DNA of 64,000 nucleotides from Eubacteriales bacterium (GTDB lineage: Bacteria; Bacillota_A; Clostridia; Lachnospirales; Lachnospiraceae). The first letter of the stretch is position 1; every line of letters starts with the position of its first letter. Of the stretch, positions 57,111 through 64,000 are shown one piece after another. Where the stretch lies: the NCBI GenBank assembly GCA_030533315.1, contig JAUNJL010000006.1:1-64000 (forward strand), read 5' to 3'. The notes under the pieces were generated by a model, which was not told the DNA's origin, did not search any database, and saw only the letters and a program-made list of their open reading frames with translations. Made by a program: the position numbers and the translations under genes.

Positions 57111-58388
57111 ATGATTAAGAAAGAAATGATCGCAATGCTCCTGGCGGGCGGCCAAGGCAGCAGATTGGGAGTGTTGACGGAAAAAGTGGCAAAACCGGCA
57201 GTGTCCTTCGGAGGAAAATACAGGATCATCGATTTTCCCCTGAGCAACTGCATCAATTCCGGGATCGATACGGTGGGAGTTCTGACACAGTATCAGCCCC
57301 TGCGGCTGAACACGCATATCGGTATCGGGATCCCCTGGGACTTGGACCGAAACGAAGGCGGTGTCACCGTCCTTCCTCCCTATGAGCGAAGCACGAGCAG
57401 TGAGTGGTATACTGGTACGGCCAATGCGATCTTCCAGAACATGGATTACATGGAGCAGTACAATCCGGAGTATGTTTTGATCTTGTCCGGCGATCATATC
57501 TACAAGATGGATTATGAGGTGATGCTGGATTTCCATAAAGCGAACAAGGCGGATGTTACCATCGCCTGTATGCCGGTTCCCATGGAGGAGGCAAGCCGGT
57601 TTGGGATCATGGTGACGGATGACACCAGCCGTATCACGGAGTTTGAGGAAAAGCCGGAGCACCCCAGCAGCAATCTTGCCTCCATGGGGATCTACATCTT
57701 CAGCTGGCCGGCCCTGAAGGAGGCCTTGTACGCCCTGAAGGATCAGAACGGCTGTGATTTCGGAAAGCACATTCTGCCCTACTGCAAGGAGAAGGGAGAG
57801 CGCCTTTTCGCCTATGAGTACAATGGCTACTGGAAGGACGTGGGGACCCTTGGCTCCTACTGGGAGGCGAACATGGAGCTCATCGACATCATTCCCGAGT
57901 TTAATCTCTATGAGGAGTTTTGGCGGATCTACACCAAGGGTGACATCATACCGCCCCAGTACATTTCCCAGGAGGCCGTTCTGGACCGGTGTCTCATCGG
58001 TGAGGGAGCGGAGATCTACGGGGAGGTGCACAATTCCGTCATCGGACCCAACGTGGTCATCGGAAAGGGAAGCGTGGTCCGGAACTCGATTATCATGCGC
58101 AACACCACGGTGGGTGAAAACGTGGTGATGGACAAGTCCATCATCGCCGAGGACGTCGTCATAGGAAACCATGTGACCCTGGGCTGCGGCGAGGAGGCGC
58201 CCAATGTGGTGAAGCCTGCCGTTTATGCCTTCGGGCTTGCCACGGTGGGAGAGCACAGTGTGATCCCTGACAACGTAAGAATTGGAAAAAATACGGCCAT
58301 TTCCGGAGTGACAAGGGCTGAGGATTATCCCGAAGGGATTTTGGAGAGCGGACAAGTGATAGCAGCAAAGGATGGTGACAGAGCATGA
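57111..58388 (+). CDS. glgC: Glucose-1-phosphate adenylyltransferase, catalytic subunit
   Basis: 425 aa. It makes ADP-glucose for glycogen. The N-terminal [13 protein letters not shown] is the nucleotide loop, [20 protein letters not shown] follows, and the C-terminal left-handed beta-helix ([15 protein letters not shown]) is complete. GAGGTGAGC sets the start at 57111; upstream in-frame codons lie within the leader. The stop overlaps the glgD start, as is usual in Clostridia. Confidence 0.94.
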   Translation: MIKKEMIAMLLAGGQGSRLGVLTEKVAKPAVSFGGKYRIIDFPLSNCINSGIDTVGVLTQYQPLRLNTHIGIGIPWDLDRNEGGVTVLPPYERSTSSEWYTGTANAIFQNMDYMEQYNPEYVLILSGDHIYKMDYEVMLDFHKANKADVTIACMPVPMEEASRFGIMVTDDTSRITEFEEKPEHPSSNLASMGIYIFSWPALKEALYALKDQNGCDFGKHILPYCKEKGERLFAYEYNGYWKDVGTLGSYWEANMELIDIIPEFNLYEEFWRIYTKGDIIPPQYISQEAVLDRCLIGEGAEIYGEVHNSVIGPNVVIGKGSVVRNSIIMRNTTVGENVVMDKSIIAEDVVIGNHVTLGCGEEAPNVVKPAVYAFGLATVGEHSVIPDNVRIGKNTAISGVTRAEDYPEGILESGQVIAAKDGDRA

Positions 58389-59503
58389 GAGCAGTAGGGA
58401 TTATTTTAGCCGGCGGAAACAACAACCGCATGAGAGAACTTTCCAACAAGCGGGCGATTGCGGCGATGCCCATCGCCGGAAGCTACCGGAGCATTGATTT
58501 TGCCCTCAGCAACATGGCCAATTCCCACATCCAGAAGGTTGCGGTGCTGACTCAGTACAATGCCCGCTCCCTGAACGAGCACCTCAGCTCCTCGAAGTGG
58601 TGGGATTTCGGAAGAAAGCAGGGCGGTCTTTTCGTGTTCACACCCACCATCACGAAGGACAACAGCTTTTGGTATCAGGGCACGGCTGACGCCATTTACC
58701 AGAACTTGTCCTTCTTGAAGAACAGCCATGAGCCTTATGTAGTCATCGCCTCCGGGGACGGCGTGTACAAGCTGGATTACAACAAGGTTCTGGAATACCA
58801 CATTGCAAAGCGGGCAGACATCACCGTGGTCTGCACCAAGTGTGGGGATCCCAAGGAGGTGGAGCGCTTTGGCGTGCTGCGCATGAACGAGGACTGCCGG
58901 ATCGAGGAGTTTGAGGAAAAGCCCATGGTTTCCTCCTACACCACCGTTTCCACAGGCATCTACGTCATCCGCAGGAGGCAGCTGATCGAGCTGATCGAGA
59001 AGGCGGCGCAGGAGGGGCGCCACGATTTTGTGAATGACATCCTGATCCGTTACAAGAACCTGAAGCGGATCTACGGCTACAAGATCGACACCTATTGGAG
59101 CAACATTTCTACGGTGGAATCATATTACAAAACAAATATGGATTTCTTACAGCCAGAGATCCGGAACGCATTTTTCAAACAGGAGCCGGCCATCAAGACC
59201 AAGATCGGGGATCTTCCTCCTGCGAAGTACAACCCGGGGGCCTCTGTGAGAAACAGCCTGATTTCCAGTGGCTGCATCATCAATGGCACCGTGGAAAATT
59301 CGGTTCTGTTTCGGGATGTGTTCGTAGGAAACAACTGCGTCATCAAAAACTCGGTGATTCTCAATGACGTATATCTGGGAGATAATACGCACATTGAAAA
59401 CTGTATCGTGGAGAGTAGGGATACCATCCGGGCGAACTCTTACTATTGTGGAGAGGGAGAGGTTAAGATCGTCGTGGAGAAGAATGAACGCTACGTACTG
59501 TAA
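58385..59503 (+). CDS. glgD: Glucose-1-phosphate adenylyltransferase subunit GlgD
   Basis: 372 aa, the regulatory partner of GlgC. Start [21 protein letters not shown] keeps the fold but not the full catalytic lysine and aspartate set. The typical [21 protein letters not shown] beta-helix is present. GlgC and GlgD form a mixed tetramer in Firmicutes. The 4-nt overlap (ATGA) suggests coupled translation and fixed ratios. Confidence 0.92.
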   Translation: MRAVGIILAGGNNNRMRELSNKRAIAAMPIAGSYRSIDFALSNMANSHIQKVAVLTQYNARSLNEHLSSSKWWDFGRKQGGLFVFTPTITKDNSFWYQGTADAIYQNLSFLKNSHEPYVVIASGDGVYKLDYNKVLEYHIAKRADITVVCTKCGDPKEVERFGVLRMNEDCRIEEFEEKPMVSSYTTVSTGIYVIRRRQLIELIEKAAQEGRHDFVNDILIRYKNLKRIYGYKIDTYWSNISTVESYYKTNMDFLQPEIRNAFFKQEPAIKTKIGDLPPAKYNPGASVRNSLISSGCIINGTVENSVLFRDVFVGNNCVIKNSVILNDVYLGDNTHIENCIVESRDTIRANSYYCGEGEVKIVVEKNERYVL

Positions 59504-59580
59504 GAGGCAGGTACTTAAGCGGCAGCTGTCAGCCTGGGCTCTGAATAGTTGGCTTAAGAGAAAAGAAAGGGGCAAAGAAA

Positions 59581-59868
59581 ATGAATATTACAGATGTCAG
59601 AGTAAGGAAGGTTGCGAAGGAAGGAAAAATGAAGGCGGTTGTCTCCATTACTATCGACGAGGAGTTTGTGGTTCACGATATTAAGGTGATCGAAGGGGAA
59701 AAGGGCCTCTTCATCGCCATGCCCAGCCGCAAGGCGACGGACGGCGAATATCGGGATATCGCCCATCCCATCAATTCTGCAACGAGAGACAAGATTCAGG
59801 GCATCATCCTGGGGAAATTCCAGGAGATCCTGGCAGCAGAGCCGGAACTGATGGCAGCGGAGGCTTGA
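59581..59868 (+). CDS. spoVG: SpoVG regulatory protein
   Basis: 95 aa: start [36 protein letters not shown] and [10 protein letters not shown] identify SpoVG. It is a small RNA/DNA-binding regulator involved in septation, sporulation and cell envelope control. AAAGGGG precedes the ATG. It lies 77 nt after glgD and ends before a strong terminator. Length and sequence are normal. Confidence 0.97.
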   Translation: MNITDVRVRKVAKEGKMKAVVSITIDEEFVVHDIKVIEGEKGLFIAMPSRKATDGEYRDIAHPINSATRDKIQGIILGKFQEILAAEPELMAAEA

Positions 59869-59913
59869 TGGCTGCAGATTAGTGTGCCCCGAAGGATGGG
59901 GCAAAAAGAAGAC

Positions 59914-59954
59914 TGGTAACCGCCCAGCCGGCTGAGCGGTGCGGATACTTACCA
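59914..59954 (+). other. Folded segment in the spoVG 3' region
   Basis: TGGTAA/TTACCA (59914-59919/59949-59954) closes a 41-nt unit containing CCGC/GCGG and an AGCCGGCT palindrome. The unit ends directly at the terminator stem. It may be a 3' UTR-derived small RNA or a stabilising fold. Confidence 0.4.
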
Positions 59955-59988
59955 AAGGGAGCGGATCGAGAAGAAATCCGCTCCCTTT
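59954..59988 (+). terminator. Intrinsic terminator after spoVG
   Basis: A perfect 13-bp stem AAAGGGAGCGGAT/ATCCGCTCCCTTT (59954-59966/59976-59988) with a 9-nt loop, followed by TT at 59989-59990. Strong in the plus direction. Confidence 0.92.
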
Positions 59989-60032
59989 TTCTGTATGTCG
60001 CTGCTTCATTATTCTATTAAGGAAAAAAAGCC

Positions 60033-61646
60033 TCATCTTCCCCTGGCGATCCTGCGGGGATACCATTTTTGGAACCATACAGTAAATATCCCCATCACGG
60101 CCGGGAGTATGGAGTTGATGATTCCCATGCAGCTGCCTGCGGCGGTGGGGATCAGGAAATAGGTCCAAAGGGAGGTCATCAAGTAAAGAATACCCCATGC
60201 GGCAGTCAGGATGCGGTTTGTCTGGAGAAACATTGGGTTGTTTAGTGCCCGGATCCCGCCGTAATCATACATGGAATACTGGGCGGACAGGGGGATCTTC
60301 AGACAGGCGGATACGCTCCACATCACGCCGAAGGCAAGGTAAGACAAGGGCGTTACCACCACGACGGGTGCGCCTGCAAGCAGAAGCATGGAAAAGATGC
60401 CTGCCAATAAGCCGGAAATCACATCGTAAATGGTTTTTTTGTTTTGATAAAACAGCAATGGCAGCAGGCAGCAGACAAAAATACTCACCATACTTCCCCA
60501 AAAAACATGGATGCCTGAAGCCATCCAAAATACGATCCAGGGGGTCAGGACGTAGCGCATGTCTGTTTTTTTCTCTGAGGCGGGCTTAGACTCCGCCATG
60601 TCTGCATTTTTGTGCTGTCCAAAATAATCGTCCCACTTCAGCATAAGGTCAAAATCGCCTTCCACAGAATATAGGTGCTTCATCAAGGCGTCAGAGCCTT
60701 CGATCTCCCCGGCGGCGATGGATCGCCATACGTGAAACGGGGTGTGGATCACAGTCGTCGGCTCGCCGCAGAACTGCTCCACGACGCGGCTTCCTGTTTT
60801 TTCCAGGATGATACGATAGCGCTTTCCGATATCCGTGTAATCCATGTCCAAAACGATATCGGTTCCGCAATAGGCCTCCGGGTTATAAAGTGCGGCCATT
60901 TGCCTGGTAAAGGTCAGGGAAGAATCTTCTTTTTCTCCTGTCTGTGCGATCCCCCAGCTTGCATCAGCCATGCGCTCAAAAACATCTCTTGGGAACAGTA
61001 ATTCCTGCAGCTTTTTGTTCGTTTCTTCCTGGATGCCGCCGGACACGTACTCCCGCCCCGCCTGCCGGACAACTGCAAGATATTCCTCTGTACGCTTGGA
61101 CAGCTCCGGAACGGAAAAAAGTTCTCCTTCCCCGCAGAACAAGGTGGTGTAGCCCCCTTTGCCGCAGATCCTGTCAAATTGGGCCGTCACACTGCCGTAA
61201 TTGGATCTCGCCGTATAAAATCCGCAGGTAGAGATCAGGACGGTCCTCTTGCCGCTCATATCGTATCTGGAGGGATGTCCGCCGCCCTCTGCGTGGGACA
61301 GCATGAAGGGCAAGGATAGGGGGAGCTGCCGGTCGATCAAGGCTTTTAGATTTCCGGGCAGGCTAAAATAGTATAAAGGGAAACTCCAGATGGTCAGGTC
61401 GGCCCACAACAGCTTTTCCAGGACGATCCTCATATCATCGTAAATGCAGCATTTACCAGGCGTGGTTTTCCAACAGGAAAAGCATCCCAGGCAGGGACGG
61501 ATATCCAGCTGTGCCACGTGGAGCTGCTGGATGTGGGGAGAAGGGTCCTTCTGGAAGCTGCAGATCCCTTCCAGGAAGGCGCTGGTGAGCCGGAGGGTGT
61601 TGCTGCGCTCACCCTTGGGGCTTCCATTGATTACCAGGATATTCAT
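60033..61646 (-). CDS. Flavodoxin-like NAD(P)H oxidoreductase fused to SCP2-like and membrane domains
   Basis: 537 aa in three parts. Residues 1-about 200 form a flavodoxin-like FMN-binding domain (VINGSPKGERSNTLR, PLYYFSLPG, CLGCFSCWK, TCGFYTARSNYGS). About 245-345 resemble an SCP2 sterol-carrier-like domain (GKRYRIILEKTGSRVVEQ, TTVIHTPFHVWRSIAAGEIEGSDAL). About 365-530 hold six hydrophobic helices. The combination is unusual. A role in quinone or lipid redox chemistry at the membrane is plausible, but is inference. The gene starts 2 nt after the padR stop, with GGAGG 9 nt upstream. Confidence 0.8.
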   Translation of the reverse strand: MNILVINGSPKGERSNTLRLTSAFLEGICSFQKDPSPHIQQLHVAQLDIRPCLGCFSCWKTTPGKCCIYDDMRIVLEKLLWADLTIWSFPLYYFSLPGNLKALIDRQLPLSLPFMLSHAEGGGHPSRYDMSGKRTVLISTCGFYTARSNYGSVTAQFDRICGKGGYTTLFCGEGELFSVPELSKRTEEYLAVVRQAGREYVSGGIQEETNKKLQELLFPRDVFERMADASWGIAQTGEKEDSSLTFTRQMAALYNPEAYCGTDIVLDMDYTDIGKRYRIILEKTGSRVVEQFCGEPTTVIHTPFHVWRSIAAGEIEGSDALMKHLYSVEGDFDLMLKWDDYFGQHKNADMAESKPASEKKTDMRYVLTPWIVFWMASGIHVFWGSMVSIFVCCLLPLLFYQNKKTIYDVISGLLAGIFSMLLLAGAPVVVVTPLSYLAFGVMWSVSACLKIPLSAQYSMYDYGGIRALNNPMFLQTNRILTAAWGILYLMTSLWTYFLIPTAAGSCMGIINSILPAVMGIFTVWFQKWYPRRIARGR

Positions 61647-61648
61647 TG

Positions 61649-62200
61649 TCATTCCTCCATGCTTTCCAAAATATGGATACAGTCTTCGATCCATTGGAGA
61701 TACATTTGGGTGTATCGCTTTCCGAAATCGGCTGTCATTTTCCAAAACAATGCGTTCTGCTTGTCTGGGATCAGCTCCTGGTAGGAGGCGATGGAAAGGC
61801 CGGTCTGTTGGAGGGCTTCCCAGCCGCATTCGTATTCTTTATGAAGCCTTTTGAAAAAGCTTAAGCTTTCAAAGCCCGGCAGAGCGCCCATGAAAAAGAC
61901 CTTCATCAAGGTGGGAGAGCGCATCTCAGCAGGGATATCTGGAGAACTTAGCCAGCGCAGCAGCTCCCTTCGTCCTTCCTCTGTGATGGAACAGATTTTT
62001 TTGTTTGGTTTGCCAGATTGTTCCACCGTTCGCTTCACGATCCATTTGTTTTTTTCTAAAACGGTCAGTTCACGGTAAATTTGGCTGGTTTGTGCCGGCC
62101 AAAAGAATTTCAATGAGCTTTCAAAGGCCTCGTGGATCTCATAGCCCGTCATTTCTCCATAGTTCAGAAGGCCTAATATTCCATGCTTCAGCACGTCCAT
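61649..62200 (-). CDS. PadR-family transcriptional regulator
   Basis: 183 aa. N-terminal winged helix (1-about 75, LKHGILGLLNYGEMTGYEIHEAFE) and a C-terminal helical dimerisation domain of the PadR/Vir type. AAAGGAGGAAGG precedes the ATG. It is the first gene of the operon with the flavodoxin fusion, and the promoter carries an 18-bp inverted repeat that is the likely PadR operator; autoregulation is the simplest reading. Confidence 0.93.
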   Translation of the reverse strand: MDVLKHGILGLLNYGEMTGYEIHEAFESSLKFFWPAQTSQIYRELTVLEKNKWIVKRTVEQSGKPNKKICSITEEGRRELLRWLSSPDIPAEMRSPTLMKVFFMGALPGFESLSFFKRLHKEYECGWEALQQTGLSIASYQELIPDKQNALFWKMTADFGKRYTQMYLQWIEDCIHILESMEE

Positions 62201-62222
62201 CCTTCCTCCTTTCCTGGATTCT

Positions 62223-62274
62223 TATTCAACAAGTAGAATAAAAATATTATATTCTACTTGTTGAATAGTGTCAA
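62223..62274 (-). promoter_or_regulatory. padR promoter with embedded operator
   Basis: On the minus strand TTGACA (62269-62274) and TATAAT (62246-62251) are perfect, with a 17-nt spacer. An 18-bp inverted repeat TATTCAACAAGTAGAATA / TATTCTACTTGTTGAATA (62223-62240/62250-62267) with 9 nt between fills the spacer and the region just downstream. A dimeric repressor bound there would block RNA polymerase. Confidence 0.85.
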
Positions 62275-62306
62275 GTAAAAAGCACAAAAAATTGTCCAAG
62301 GCTGTC

Positions 62307-62346
62307 ACGGTCCAGACACTTGGATTGCCTACAATCCCCCTTTTTT
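62307..62346 (+). other. Hairpin C with overlapping terminator-like stem
   Basis: CGGTCCA/TGGATTG (62308-62314/62321-62327) resembles hairpins A and B. The 3' arm can instead pair as GGATTG/CAATCC (62322-62327/62332-62337, loop CCTA), followed by CCC and TTTTTT (62338-62346). The two stems exclude each other, like an attenuator. Confidence 0.4.
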
Positions 62347-62482
62347 GCCGCCTTTCGCGGGGATGGAAGGGCGGTCTTTCCTATTAAGAAAAGGCGTGGG
62401 CTTTTCGGGAAAGGCTTCTGGGGAAAAGGACTTTGGTAAAATCTTGAAATATTACAGAAATATTACAAAAATTAAAAAAGTG

Positions 62483-62510
62483 TTGATTTTTAAGAAAGAT
62501 ATGTTATACT
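62483..62510 (+). promoter_or_regulatory. Promoter of the 3D-domain gene
   Basis: TTGATT (62483-62488) and an extended -10 TGTTATACT (62502-62510), 16-nt spacer. Start about 105 nt before the ATG. Confidence 0.7.
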
Positions 62511-62536
62511 TGACATACAGAAGAGTTAAGAAACGG

Positions 62537-62608
62537 TGACGGCCCAGGCATCTGGGTTGTTGCTGAAAATATGATAAAGAAATCAGATCCCATCCAAGGG
62601 ATTGGATG
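62537..62608 (+). other. Leader of the 3D-domain gene with hairpin B
   Basis: Hairpin B is CGGCCCAG/CTGGGTTG (62540-62547/62552-62559, loop GCAT) within a 26-nt motif shared with hairpin A. A second hairpin, CATCCAA/TTGGATG (62591-62608, GGGA tetraloop), ends 2 nt before the AAGGAGG ribosome site at 62611 and could control access to it. Confidence 0.55.
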
Positions 62609-62621
62609 ACAAGGAGGAAAC

Positions 62622-63857
62622 ATGAGAGGCAAAAGGATTTTTTCGTTGCTCCTGGCCGGGCTTTTGGCCCTGGCAGGGACCATTGGAGTTTATGCGGGAA
62701 CCGAGGATCAGATCGCAGATATGCAGGCCCAGAGGGAGATCGCTCAGGCGGGGCTTGCCCAGGCGCAAAGCCATATCAGCTCCCTGGAGGGCAAGAAGCA
62801 GGAGCTGGAGGCCTATCTGGGAGAGCTGAATGCCCAGTATGAGGAGCTGACCAACAGTCTTTCCCAGCTGTCCATCCAGGCGGCCGAGAAGGAGGAGGCG
62901 CTTAAGGAGTTGAAGCTGGAGCTGAAAAGAGCGGAGAAACAGTCGGAGAAGCAGTACGAGGCCATGAAAAAGCGCATCGTCTATCTTTATGAAAAGGGCG
63001 GTGCGTCCATGCTGGAGCTGCTTCTTTCTTCTGCCGACCTTTCTCAGTTTTTGAACCGGGCGGAGAACATATCTCAGATTTCCGCCTATGACCGGGAGAT
63101 GCTCCAAAAATATCAGGAGCTGCAGGCGAGCATTCAGAGTCAGAAGGATCGGCTTCAGCAGGAGTACAATGCCGTGAACGGCCTTTTGGCAGAAAGAGGG
63201 GCAAAGCGTCAGGAGGTGCAGGAGATGGTGGCAGCCACCAGTGAGAGCATCCAGTCTTATGTGCGCCAGATCAGCGCCAGCCAGGAGGAGGCGTCCGCCC
63301 TTTTGGCTCAGGTCAGCATCGCTGACGACAGCATCGCCTCCCTTATGGCACAGGCGGAGCGGGAGGCGGCGGAGGCCGTTTCCCAGGAGGCCTGGGAGGA
63401 GCAGACATATCAGGAGTATGACGTGACGGAGACGGGGAGCTCCCAGGAGGCTGCATCCGATGAGGAGGAGTCTTGGGAGGCTTATCCGGAGGAGGCGTAT
63501 GAGGAGACCTATGAGGATACTTATGAGGAGGAACCCTATGAGGAAGAGGCGTACACCCAGGAGGAGTCCCAGGGATCGGGCTCTTATCTTGGCAATTTTA
63601 CCCTGACCGCCTACTGTAATTGTGCTCAGTGCTGCGGGACAGCCGGGAATCTCACGGCCAGCGGAACCGTTCCAGCGGCAGGCCGGACCGTGGCCATGGC
63701 GGGCGTGCCCTTTGGGACACAGCTCCTCATCAATGGGAACGTCTATACGGTGGAGGATCTGGGAACGCCCTACGGCCATGTGGACATTTATTTCGGGAGT
63801 CATGAGGAGGCCCTGGGCTTTGGCCTGCAAAGTGCGGAGGTGTACCAGGTGGGCTGA
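62622..63857 (+). CDS. Secreted coiled-coil protein with C-terminal 3D domain
   Basis: 411 aa. The signal peptide (KRIFSLLLAGLLALAGTIGVYAG) is cut at about 25. A long coiled coil (about 30-245) is PcsB/CwlO-like. A Glu/Tyr-rich linker of several EEAYEETYE-type units (about 270-310) follows, then the 3D domain (about 325-411: LTAYCNCAQCCG, TASGTVPAAGRTVA and VEDLGTPYGHVDIYFG with the Asp residues). 3D domains are linked to lytic transglycosylase activity in Firmicutes; this protein is probably a wall hydrolase. AAGGAGG is 5 nt before the ATG. Confidence 0.88.
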   Translation: MRGKRIFSLLLAGLLALAGTIGVYAGTEDQIADMQAQREIAQAGLAQAQSHISSLEGKKQELEAYLGELNAQYEELTNSLSQLSIQAAEKEEALKELKLELKRAEKQSEKQYEAMKKRIVYLYEKGGASMLELLLSSADLSQFLNRAENISQISAYDREMLQKYQELQASIQSQKDRLQQEYNAVNGLLAERGAKRQEVQEMVAATSESIQSYVRQISASQEEASALLAQVSIADDSIASLMAQAEREAAEAVSQEAWEEQTYQEYDVTETGSSQEAASDEEESWEAYPEEAYEETYEDTYEEEPYEEEAYTQEESQGSGSYLGNFTLTAYCNCAQCCGTAGNLTASGTVPAAGRTVAMAGVPFGTQLLINGNVYTVEDLGTPYGHVDIYFGSHEEALGFGLQSAEVYQVG

Positions 63858-64000
63858 GAGGGCTGGATAGGCTGCGGCGCTTGTTTCCTGGAGGAGGGGC
63901 GCGGTACAGGAGAGCTGAGAGGGGCTGATCCCTTGGCTGCTTTCCTACCGGGGATCATAGAAATGTAAACTTGTAATTGCATATTAGTTGACAATCAAGG
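63858..64000 (+). other. Right edge: no gene, possible -35 element
   Basis: No gene is seen in these 143 nt. TTGACA at 63988-63993 may be the -35 box of a gene beyond the window. Confidence 0.4.

Noticed and set aside
62501..62621. c-di-AMP or c-di-GMP riboswitch before the 3D-domain gene
   Set aside because: Wall-hydrolase genes often carry ydaO riboswitches, but none of the conserved blocks of ydaO or GEMM RNAs is present in this leader.
1..64000. Mobile elements, prophage, CRISPR array, rRNA or tRNA genes
   Set aside because: I looked for transposase and integrase signatures, direct repeat arrays, conserved rRNA blocks and the TTCRANNC tRNA arm with a cloverleaf, and found none I can support.

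Overview
The window is a chromosomal segment of a moderately GC-rich Gram-positive anaerobe. It fits the Lachnospiraceae (Clostridia) best. Supporting signs are strong AAGGAGG-type ribosome sites, spoVG, a GlgC/GlgD pair, a class II GalT, DnaD with a DnaC/DnaI-type loader, a Firmicutes-type Tad pilus locus with DUF5702- and DUF6382-like proteins, and many short-spaced operons. I see no rRNA, tRNA, CRISPR array, transposase or phage module. Family names are my own reading of the translations; no database search was possible.

Layout. 0.3-8.1 kb (+): HD phosphohydrolase, YgjP-type metallopeptidase, a membrane-anchored protein, an LrgA/LrgB pair, a small two-helix membrane protein behind three SOS-box-like motifs, a WYL regulator overlapping birA, a long AlaX-type editing protein and an amidohydrolase. 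8.2-11.2 kb (-): a four-repeat lipoprotein, a small CxxC protein, a GNAT acetyltransferase and an SGNH hydrolase. 11.3-20.9 kb (+): an 11-gene Tad/Flp pilus operon with its own promoter, two prepilin peptidases, a TadE-like protein with a duplicated Cys module and a membrane FHA protein. 21-31.3 kb: rhomboid protease, orphan soluble histidine kinase, HIT protein, sigma factor, murG, an anti-sigma-like DUF4367 protein, a secreted small protein, a beta-CASP nuclease, TSCPD protein, mtnN and a methyltransferase. 31.3-38.8 kb: a large anchored protein of unknown function, galK-galT, and a secreted SGNH hydrolase with beta-repeats.

39-44 kb: a divergent LysR regulator facing a CoA-disulfide-reductase/rhodanese fusion, a siroheme/ferredoxin sulfite-reductase-like protein and a YeiH exporter, which together look like a sulfite/sulfur module. 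44.2-46.9 kb: an ECF sigma factor with a membrane anti-sigma/beta-propeller fusion. 47.2-51.2 kb: asnS and an SbcD-like/AAA pair. 51.5-56.7 kb (-): murC, dnaD, a DnaC-type loader and prs. A dense DnaA-box cluster lies between murC and dnaD, and a duplicated leader with two identical 7-codon ORFs lies just before prs. 57-59.9 kb: glgC, glgD, spoVG. 60-62.2 kb (-): padR and a flavodoxin-SCP2-like-membrane fusion, driven by a consensus sigma-A promoter embedded in an 18-bp inverted repeat. 62.6-63.9 kb: a secreted coiled-coil 3D-domain protein.

The most interesting unexplained structure is noncoding. The main items are the tandem leader ORFs before prs, the DnaA-box cluster, a two-copy about 110-nt element with compensatory stem changes (28.5 and 46.9 kb), and a short hairpin found in the leaders at 28.7 and 62.5 kb with a third copy at 62.3 kb.
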